A stretch of DNA of 39,659 nucleotides, taken from contig CAKQHC010000001.1 of NCBI GenBank assembly GCA_934234005.1, positions 1 through 39,659 of the forward strand. Direction: 5' to 3'. Within the stretch, counting starts at the first letter, position 1; every line of letters begins with the position of its first letter. The stretch is from an uncultured Methanomassiliicoccales archaeon (GTDB taxonomy: Archaea > Thermoplasmatota > Thermoplasmata > Methanomassiliicoccales > Methanomethylophilaceae). Positions 33,705 to 39,659 of the stretch are shown piece by piece. Both the position numbers and the translations under genes were made by a program. The notes under the pieces are model-generated. The model was not told the origin of the DNA. It was given only the letters and a program-made list of their open reading frames with translations, and did no database searches.

Positions 33705-34394
33705 TTAATGGGAATCTACAATGGTTCCGTTAATCTTCTTACCCAGAATGGCGTTGCGAAGTTCGTTGATGTTCCTTCCGTCTACAATCATGATGTCTAT
33801 TTTATTTTCCTTGGCTATTTTGATTCCCAGGGGGTCGAACACACTGGATTTGGAAGCTCCGTGTTCTTTATAGACAATGTCTCCGAGTTCATCGATTGTC
33901 ATTCCGAGTATTTTCACGGCATCTGGATTTTTGCGGGGATCGTCGGTATAAACCGCATCCACGGAAGTCGCGTTTACTATTCTGTCTGCGCCCATGGCCT
34001 CTGCAACCATTGCGGCAACGGCATCGGTAGTATGTCCTGGAACTGTGCCACCCATGACAACAATTTTGCCGGGCGAAGACCTCAGGGCCAAATCACGGGG
34101 ATCCTCCGAAACCCTGTCGGGCATATCTCCGAGTGCCAGAGACAGGAGTTGTGCATTCAATCTTGTTGCACCTATTCCGAGGATATCCAGCTGATATTCG
34201 TTACCTCCGAGCGCTCTGCCGGTTTCCGCATAGTATCTCGCAGTTTTTCCCCCGCCGACCACGATTGCAATCTGGGCCTCATTGCATACTGCTTTGAGCA
34301 TCTCGGCAAGTTTGGTTATGTATTCAGAATCATTGTTTCCGGGTATGAGGATAGATCCTCCGATTGAAACCACTACTTTATCCGTTGGAATCAC
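33705..34394 (-). CDS. pyrH: Uridylate kinase (archaeal UMPK)
   Basis: 229 aa. It phosphorylates UMP to UDP and belongs to the amino acid kinase superfamily. VVSIGGSIL near the start (G12-G13-S14) and VVGGGKTARYYAETGRALG form the phosphate-binding loops. NATSVDAVYTDDPRKNP is the conserved nucleotide site. The start is GTG with GGTG very close upstream, so it remains slightly uncertain. It is divergent from aRF1 across 121 bp. Confidence 0.94.
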   Translation of the reverse strand: MIPTDKVVVSIGGSILIPGNNDSEYITKLAEMLKAVCNEAQIAIVVGGGKTARYYAETGRALGGNEYQLDILGIGATRLNAQLLSLALGDMPDRVSEDPRDLALRSSPGKIVVMGGTVPGHTTDAVAAMVAEAMGADRIVNATSVDAVYTDDPRKNPDAVKILGMTIDELGDIVYKEHGASKSSVFDPLGIKIAKENKIDIMIVDGRNINELRNAILGKKINGTIVDSH

Positions 34395-34515
34395 ACACCG
34401 ATTATGGCTTGTAGTGTGATGCCCGATAAAAAAGTTCGGATTACCCGCCGACCGTTACGTTTATTATTAACGCGCGAATGGTAGTATCAAAAAGTAACAA
34501 TCAAGGTGTTATTCA

Positions 34516-35751
34516 ATGGGAGAAACCAATTCCGAGAACAAAGCCCGATATGATTTTAAGAAGGACATGCAGGAAATCACCGGATTCAGAGGCAGGGGTA
34601 CCGAACTCATTTCGGTTTATGTTCCCGCATCCAGGCAGATTTCGGACGTTATGGCCTACCTCAGGAACGAGCAGTCGCAGGCTTCGAACATTAAGTCCAA
34701 AACGACAATGAAAAACGTTACCGGAGCCATAGATTCCATTACGTCAAGACTGAAAACATATAAGGCACCGCCGGAGAACGGCGTGGTTATTTTCTGCGGA
34801 GAAGTACCCCGTGCCGGAGATCAGACGAGGATGGTCCAGTACGTCATCAATCCTCCCGAACCGATCACGGCATTTTTGTACAGATGCGATTCGCAGTTTT
34901 TCACCGAACCTCTCGAATCCATGCTGTTGGATAAGAAGTGCTACGGGCTCATAACAATCGACAGGTCCGAAGCGACAATAGGTATACTCAGCGGATCCAG
35001 AATTCAGGTTTTGAAGCATTTCGATTCATTGGTTCCGTCAAAGCACCACCAGGGAGGTCAGTCATCGGTCCGTTTTGAAAGGTTGATCGAAATTGCCGCT
35101 CACGAATTCTTCAAGAAAGTTGCCGACAACGCCAACGAGGTTTTCCTTAACCGTCCCGAACTTTTGGGAATATTGATCGGCGGCCCGGGTGCTACAAAGG
35201 ATTTCTTTGTCAAGGAAGAATATCTGCACCACGAACTCAGAAAAATCATATGCAACCCGCTTGTCGATACCGGATATACCGACGAGTCCGGTCTGAGAGA
35301 ATTGGTTGAGAATTCAAAAGACATAATCACCGACATGCAGCTTACCGAGGACAAGAAGTACATGCAGAGACTTTTTGCCGAGATCAGAAAGACCGACGGA
35401 GGACTTTCGTGTTACGGAGAAGAAGAGGTGCGCCAGGCCACGGATATGGGTGCGGTGGACGTACTGTTGCTTTCGGAATCAATCTCAAAGAAGCGTATAA
35501 CGGTCCAATGTCAGGCAGGACATGTCCACGAGATGACCGTGTCCAAAGACTATGATGACAAAATTGCGTGTCCCGACTGCGGTGCATCCGCATCGGTCAT
35601 CAAAGAAGACGATTTAATCGACGATTTCTTCATGAGGGCCGACAAATTCAACTCGCAGGTTCAGATTATTTCTCCGGATTCGGAGGAAGGAGATATGCTG
35701 CGCAAAGCGTTCGGAGGCATCGCAGCGATTCTCAGATACAAGGTGAATTGA
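34516..35751 (+). CDS. prf1: Peptide chain release factor aRF1
   Basis: 411 aa. It recognises stop codons and triggers hydrolysis of the finished chain. Decoding motifs are NIKS at 58-61 and YxCxxxF at 122-128 (YRCDSQF); the catalytic GGQ is at 180-182. A C-terminal zinc mini-domain carries C332, H336, C352 and C355. All canonical residues are kept, so nothing in these motifs alone suggests loss of UAG recognition. AGGTGTTAT precedes the ATG by 4 nt. The stop is followed by argS after 1 bp, forming an operon. Confidence 0.96.
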   Translation: MGETNSENKARYDFKKDMQEITGFRGRGTELISVYVPASRQISDVMAYLRNEQSQASNIKSKTTMKNVTGAIDSITSRLKTYKAPPENGVVIFCGEVPRAGDQTRMVQYVINPPEPITAFLYRCDSQFFTEPLESMLLDKKCYGLITIDRSEATIGILSGSRIQVLKHFDSLVPSKHHQGGQSSVRFERLIEIAAHEFFKKVADNANEVFLNRPELLGILIGGPGATKDFFVKEEYLHHELRKIICNPLVDTGYTDESGLRELVENSKDIITDMQLTEDKKYMQRLFAEIRKTDGGLSCYGEEEVRQATDMGAVDVLLLSESISKKRITVQCQAGHVHEMTVSKDYDDKIACPDCGASASVIKEDDLIDDFFMRADKFNSQVQIISPDSEEGDMLRKAFGGIAAILRYKVN

Positions 35752-35752
35752 T

Positions 35753-37549
35753 ATGTCTATAATGGCTGATTTTGAAAAAGAGGTTCGCGAAGCCGTTTCC
35801 GTTGCAATCGGTACGATGGTTGACGAACAGGTGCCGTTTGTCGTGGAAGCGTCTGCCATGGACAATGTGGACGCTGCCGTTCCGTGTCACGCTCTGTCCA
35901 AAATTCTCAGGAAGGCTCCGAAGGCCATCGCGGAAGAAATTGCAGCTCAGATTAAACCTTCGGGACTCATTTCATCTGTCGAAGCCGTTAACGGTTTCCT
36001 CAATTTCCGCGTAGATCCGGCAGCTATGGTTTCGGGTGTTTTGAAAGAGGCTCTCGACAGCGGAAAATCGTACGGATCCATGCCGTCTACCGGACTGAGG
36101 GTGAATGTGGAGCATACGTCTACCAACCCTACGGGACCTATTCATGTGGGGCGCGCACGCAATCCCGTAATCGGGGATACGCTTGCCAGATGCCTTAAGA
36201 GGTGCGGCCACGACGTCACCACCGAATATTATGTCAACGATGTCGGAAAACAGGTTGTCATTTTAACCTGGGGAGTCAACAATTGTCCCGACGGACCCGT
36301 AAGGAAAGGCGACGATTCCCATTTCGACGATGTTTTGAAATCTGCATATAAAGAGGCTTGCGAGAAATTCCCGGATAACGGAGACGAACGCAATAAAGTA
36401 GATCACAAAACCGTTCTGTATTACCGCAGGGCAAATGCTATGATGGAGTCTTGCACAGAGGTTCAGGATCAGATAGCCGATATGCTGAGGCGTTTCGAAG
36501 CAGGAGACCATCAGATTATCGATACAGTCAGACATACTGCCGAGATGATGCTCGGAGGTCTCAGAGAAACCCTGGCCGGAATCAATGTGGAACTCGACAG
36601 ATACACATGGGAATCCGGATACATAGCCGACGGAAGTGCAAAGGATGTCGTCGAGAAAATCAAAACCTCGAAGTATGCAGGTCAGACCGATGACGGAGCA
36701 TGGTTTGTGGATCTGAAGGATTTCGGCATTCAGGGAAAGAATACGAAATTCACGTTTACGAGGTCTGACGGAACAACGCTTTACACAACCAGAGATATCG
36801 CATATCATCTCGATAAATTCACCAGAGCCGATCGCGTAATCGATGTTCTCGGAGAGGATCAAAAACTCGGATCCAAACAGTTATGCTCCGTTCTTCAGAT
36901 TTTGGGCAGCGACAAACAACCGGAACCTATGTTCTATGCGTTTGTGTCATTGCCTGAAGGCAAAATGTCCACAAGAAAAGGAGTCGTAGTGTATCTCGAC
37001 GATTTGATAGACGAATCGGTAGCCCGTGCTTACGAAGAGATCAGCAAGAGGCGTTCCGATATGTCGGAGGACAGGATGCGCGAAATCGCCAGAATCGTCG
37101 GAGTCGGAGCGGTGAGATACAATATAGTGCGCGTGCAGCCGGAGAAGCAGTTCGTGTTTAAATGGGAAGACGCTCTTAATTTCGACGGTAATTCCGGACC
37201 GTATCTTCAATACGTGCATGCAAGGGCATGCAGTCTTTTGAGAAAAGCCGGAGATTATTCCCATGATACAGATAGTTCCAAACTGTCCGATGAACTGGAA
37301 ATCAACCTTGTGAAGACAATTGCCAGATACGGTGATGTTCTGCGCGTTGCTGGAAACGAGAAGCGTGTCCACGTACTGCCTTCGTACGGTCACGATCTTG
37401 CCGTGGCATTCAACCAGTTCTATGCGGCGGTTTCCGTTTTGGATGCGGGAGACAGGCGCAATGCCAGGTTGACTCTCGTTGAAGTAACCAGAGACGTTCT
37501 GGCCGATGTTCTGGACTGTCTGGGTATGGGCGCACCCGAGGAGATGTGA
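35753..37549 (+). CDS. argS: Arginyl-tRNA synthetase
   Basis: 598 aa. The HIGH-type motif is HVGRA in STNPTGPIHVGRARNP, and the KMSKS loop is KMSTRKG. The N-terminal additional domain (about 1-110, with VNGFLNFRVDP) recognises the tRNA elbow. The C-terminal helical DALR anticodon domain (about 470-598) ends the protein. AGGTGA lies 6 nt before ATG 35753. It is co-transcribed with aRF1 and the acetyltransferase gene that follows 4 bp later. Confidence 0.96.
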   Translation: MSIMADFEKEVREAVSVAIGTMVDEQVPFVVEASAMDNVDAAVPCHALSKILRKAPKAIAEEIAAQIKPSGLISSVEAVNGFLNFRVDPAAMVSGVLKEALDSGKSYGSMPSTGLRVNVEHTSTNPTGPIHVGRARNPVIGDTLARCLKRCGHDVTTEYYVNDVGKQVVILTWGVNNCPDGPVRKGDDSHFDDVLKSAYKEACEKFPDNGDERNKVDHKTVLYYRRANAMMESCTEVQDQIADMLRRFEAGDHQIIDTVRHTAEMMLGGLRETLAGINVELDRYTWESGYIADGSAKDVVEKIKTSKYAGQTDDGAWFVDLKDFGIQGKNTKFTFTRSDGTTLYTTRDIAYHLDKFTRADRVIDVLGEDQKLGSKQLCSVLQILGSDKQPEPMFYAFVSLPEGKMSTRKGVVVYLDDLIDESVARAYEEISKRRSDMSEDRMREIARIVGVGAVRYNIVRVQPEKQFVFKWEDALNFDGNSGPYLQYVHARACSLLRKAGDYSHDTDSSKLSDELEINLVKTIARYGDVLRVAGNEKRVHVLPSYGHDLAVAFNQFYAAVSVLDAGDRRNARLTLVEVTRDVLADVLDCLGMGAPEEM

Positions 37550-37553
37550 TTCC

Positions 37554-38051
37554 GTGGAGATCCGCCCGCTTAAAATCAAGGATATACAGGCCGTTCGTGA
37601 TTTGGAAATATCCTGTATACGCGAATATTTCGCCAAGACCATAGAGAATAAGTGGGAAGATCTTCCCCAGGAATGGAAAGACAATCTGGGGGCCAGCAGC
37701 CCCCGTCATTTCAAGGCATATCTTGACAGCGGGTTAAGTTTTGTCGCAGAGGAAGACGGAGAGATTATCGGTTTTATTTTCGCCCAGATGCTGCACCATA
37801 TATGCGATGAAGACAATCTTTTGTGGATTGAAAACATGGGCGTACACCCGTATTTCAGACGTAACGCAATCGGATTCAAGCTTCTGCGCGAATGCGTAAG
37901 GGCAGGACGCGACAAAGGCGCCGCGGTTGCACACAGTATGATACAGGAGGATAACGCCCCGTCGATAATGCTTCATAAGAAATTGGGATTCTTTATGGAT
38001 AGGCGCGAAGTTGCCCTTTTGGATCTCAGAGACCCGAAACTTAAACTTTAA
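37554..38051 (+). CDS. GNAT-family N-acetyltransferase (RimI-like)
   Basis: 165 aa from GTG 37554; GTGAT lies just upstream, and VEIRPLKIKDIQAV is a typical GNAT beginning. The acetyl-CoA loop is RRNAIGFKLL after ENMGVHPYF, a variant of R/Q-x-x-G-x-G/A. HSMIQEDNAPSIMLHKKLGF is motif B. It could acetylate protein N-termini or a ribosomal protein; the operon with aRF1 and argS hints at a translation link but does not prove it. A longer frame from 37506 would run inside argS. Confidence 0.88.
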   Translation: MEIRPLKIKDIQAVRDLEISCIREYFAKTIENKWEDLPQEWKDNLGASSPRHFKAYLDSGLSFVAEEDGEIIGFIFAQMLHHICDEDNLLWIENMGVHPYFRRNAIGFKLLRECVRAGRDKGAAVAHSMIQEDNAPSIMLHKKLGFFMDRREVALLDLRDPKLKL

Positions 38052-38073
38052 GTGCCGACGACGGACAGATTCG

Positions 38074-38478
38074 TTATGCACCGATTACGGAGATTTCCAC
38101 TTCGGACTCCGTTTCATTGTTTGTACGGTATGTCAGAATCATATTGTGACCTGTCGAGGAAACAATTTGATTGCGAATTGCACCGATCATCAGGCCGTCT
38201 TTTGTTTTATCAAAGTTGTTGACAGAGTGTTTTATGCGATATGTCAGCGGAAGGCACCTTTCAAGCTTTAGTTCCAGATTTAATTTTTCGGCAAAATCGT
38301 ATAACGGTTCTTTTTGGCACCCGTTGCATTTCCGGTACATTCTGTCAAATATGAACGAACCCAAGACTGTCATGAGTTGTTTTTCATTTCCCAGCTTTTG
38401 ACATACAAAATTGAAAAAGCCGTTTAGGATGTTGTTTGAATTATTGTTTGGCAGTATGCTGTCGGGATATTCAACTCT
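38074..38478 (-). pseudogene. Out-of-frame second sensor module of the split regulator
   Basis: After the G tract this 134-codon stretch stays open in another frame and ends with TAA. It continues the regulator at 38471-39430 if one G is lost (G10 instead of G11). It starts RVEYPDSILPNNN, contains FIFDRMYRKCNGCQKEP, and ends with SSTGHNMILTYR followed by an Asn/Glu-rich tail. The same position in the paralog at 327-1814 is its second sensor module, whose end (GDGNRRHIIQIEA) is similar. It is either an OFF-phase part of a contingency gene, a recent frameshift, or a sequencing error. Confidence 0.7.
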
Positions 38479-39430
38479 CCCCCCCCCCCGCGAAATTCAT
38501 AGTGTTATGTGTTGGAAAACAATACGAGACTCCTTCAATGTCAATCACGGATATTAATCTGGAATCAGACATTTTCTTTATATTCGAATTTATCGTAGTA
38601 TAGCACGCATCTATTTCATCAAGTATTGTGTTTTTTGATGCGAGTTTTTCAGCAAGGCGATTTATAATTTTAACCTGGACGGGGTGTGAAACGATGTGAC
38701 ATTCGGTATCGGATACCAAAACGGCAAATGTGCAATCTGTTTTTTCATTTTTTATATGATTGCTATGTGTCTTGTCGCACGATTCAAATGTTACGGATAT
38801 GCGGTTGTCGTTACAATTTATTTTCTTTGCAATTTTATATCCTGATCCATGGATGTGTTCCAGCCAATGCCTCAGTACTTCAATCGAAACCGTGGCTGAA
38901 TCATCAGTCTCATAATATTTTTCTACATGTATCGACAAAGGTTCGTATGATTCGATGTGCATTTTAAACGGTTTGCATACGGAATCGAACAATTCGACGG
39001 CAGATTCAGTCGAATTCGCGGTCAGTTTATTTTTTGTGATTTCGGCTATGGCATGGGCATACGAATGCAAGAATGTGTTTTTATGAAAGCCGTATTCATC
39101 ACAAAAATCAAGAAATACGTAAGGCAACATGTCTTTGTTTATTTCTGTCAACTCTTTGTATTTACTTTCGGCACATTTACTTACAGATTTGGTATCCAGT
39201 ACTGTTTTTCCAATTATGCAGTAGTTGTTGTTTCCGTCTTTGCATATTATTCCGTATTTATGTAATTTGGAAATCGAATACGCAGGGTTAAATGAAATGT
39301 CGGACGATGAAGAGATGTTATTAAAAGACTGAGGTTTTTCTGTTAATAATCTAAGTATTTTTATCTGTTTTTTGTCAGTTACGGGAACGAGTCCATTGTG
39401 CGTTTCGTAAATGATAAATTCTTCAGACAT
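38471..39430 (-). CDS. Two-module HTH regulator, truncated at a poly-G tract
   Basis: 319 aa as read, from ATG 39430; an ATG four codons earlier (39442) is less likely. The start SEEFIIYETHNGLVPVT aligns with the paralog's EDTYEIFITRNGTAAVT. The first winged helix is about 18-60, and the first sensor region contains GSGYKIAKKI. The second winged helix (VKIINRLAEKLASKNTILDE onwards) ends near 310. At the very end the frame enters an 11-G run and stops after GGGES. With G10 the protein would be 451 aa, similar to the 495-aa paralog. ATATATC near 39450 would give a leaderless message. Confidence 0.7.
   Translation of the reverse strand: MSEEFIIYETHNGLVPVTDKKQIKILRLLTEKPQSFNNISSSSDISFNPAYSISKLHKYGIICKDGNNNYCIIGKTVLDTKSVSKCAESKYKELTEINKDMLPYVFLDFCDEYGFHKNTFLHSYAHAIAEITKNKLTANSTESAVELFDSVCKPFKMHIESYEPLSIHVEKYYETDDSATVSIEVLRHWLEHIHGSGYKIAKKINCNDNRISVTFESCDKTHSNHIKNEKTDCTFAVLVSDTECHIVSHPVQVKIINRLAEKLASKNTILDEIDACYTTINSNIKKMSDSRLISVIDIEGVSYCFPTHNTMNFAGGGES
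38479..38489 (-). repeat. Homopolymeric G11 tract inside a regulator gene
   Basis: Eleven consecutive C on the plus strand (G on the coding strand), the longest homopolymer in the window. It lies between the second winged helix and the second sensor region. Length 10 (or 13) joins the two frames; length 11 truncates. Confidence 0.9.
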
Positions 39431-39547
39431 AAAATCATACATCTCATATACAGGTGATATATGAACTCAATGCACATCTTTATCATTTCGTCAAACTGCC
39501 TGAAGTCAGACGATTTACGGTGTACGGGCAGTTCACAAATATAGATG

Positions 39548-39620
39548 AAACCGCGGTTGCAATATAATCAAAATATCATATTGTTTTATAAGGTATAATG
39601 CGGGAGTTACCCCGCGGTTT
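39548..39620. repeat. Nested inverted repeats upstream of the split regulator
   Basis: AAACCGCGG (39548-39556) and CCGCGGTTT (39612-39620) are exact inverted copies 55 bp apart. Inside are CAATAT/ATATTG (39560-39565 with 39578-39583) and GCGGG/CCCGC (39600-39604 with 39611-39615). The last overlaps the outer right arm, so the two pairings compete. The left arm is itself part of the palindrome AACCGCGGTT. Possible roles are a terminator/attenuator for the gene to the right or a regulator binding site. Confidence 0.5.
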
Positions 39621-39622
39621 GT

Positions 39623-39659
39623 TTACTTTTTCTCGTATTTTCTTCTCTCGGTGGAAGGT
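39623..39659 (-). CDS. Possible C-terminus of a gene extending past the right edge
   Basis: On the minus strand an open frame reads PSTERRKYEKK and stops with TAA at 39623-39625. The Lys/Arg-rich end resembles that of a small RNA-binding or ribosomal protein. Only eleven codons are visible, so this is tentative. The hairpin at 39600-39615 lies just after the stop. Confidence 0.3.
   Translation of the reverse strand, partial: PSTERRKYEKK

Noticed and set aside
34516..35751. aRF1 modified to ignore UAG
   Set aside because: NIKS, YxCxxxF and GGQ are all intact, so there is no sequence support for altered stop recognition despite TAG avoidance.
1..39659. CRISPR arrays, insertion sequences, prophage or rRNA genes
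   Set aside because: No regularly spaced repeats, transposase or integrase-like frames, and no rRNA-like sequence were seen in the window.

Overview
The window is archaeal chromosomal DNA, most likely from a methanogen of the order Methanomassiliicoccales (Thermoplasmata). The evidence is a complete archaeal S10/spc ribosomal protein cluster, archaeal aRF1, RNase P protein Rpp29, Cbf5, DTD2-type D-aminoacyl-tRNA deacylase and the archaeosine enzyme RaSEA. There is also a corrinoid:CoM methyltransferase-like protein of the MtbA/MtaA family. None of the 51 genes whose stop codon can be read ends in TAG, as expected where UAG encodes pyrrolysine. The order-level call is inference; no rRNA is present to settle it.

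Layout. 1-211: start of a cation:proton antiporter. 327-5008: a two-module HTH regulator, an alpha/beta-hydrolase esterase and an AGCS sodium symporter on the minus strand, divergent from an MtbA-like methyltransferase. 5024-10745: initiator tRNA-Met, an SCP2-like protein, RNase HII, GTP cyclohydrolase MptA/FolE2, a CDIN1-like nuclease paired with an FAD oxidoreductase, and RaSEA paired with a small unknown protein. 10801-26583: one long translation cluster, from a structured leader through L3 to L15, then SecY, an EMC3/YidC-like insertase, CMP kinase and Cbf5. Its ribosomal part uses visibly more G/C-ending codons than the flanks.

26633-38051: a small protein plus a polytopic membrane protein, an unknown small protein, trpS-pheS, an HTH-repeat regulator overlapping pheS antisense, DTD2, UMP kinase, aRF1, argS and a GNAT acetyltransferase. 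38074-39430: a second two-module HTH regulator, homologous to the one at the left end. It is split by an 11-base homopolymeric G tract, and losing one G would restore the full second sensor module. The window ends with a nested inverted-repeat region and possibly the C-terminus of another minus-strand gene.

How it works together: most of the window is translation and tRNA biology (ribosome, initiation and release factors, aminoacyl-tRNA synthetases, tRNA modification and proofreading, protein insertion). The accessory interest lies in the flanks: the two paralogous regulators, one a candidate ON/OFF contingency gene; the transporter-esterase-methyltransferase locus; the nuclease-oxidoreductase pair; and a leader upstream of L3 with mutually exclusive pairings.
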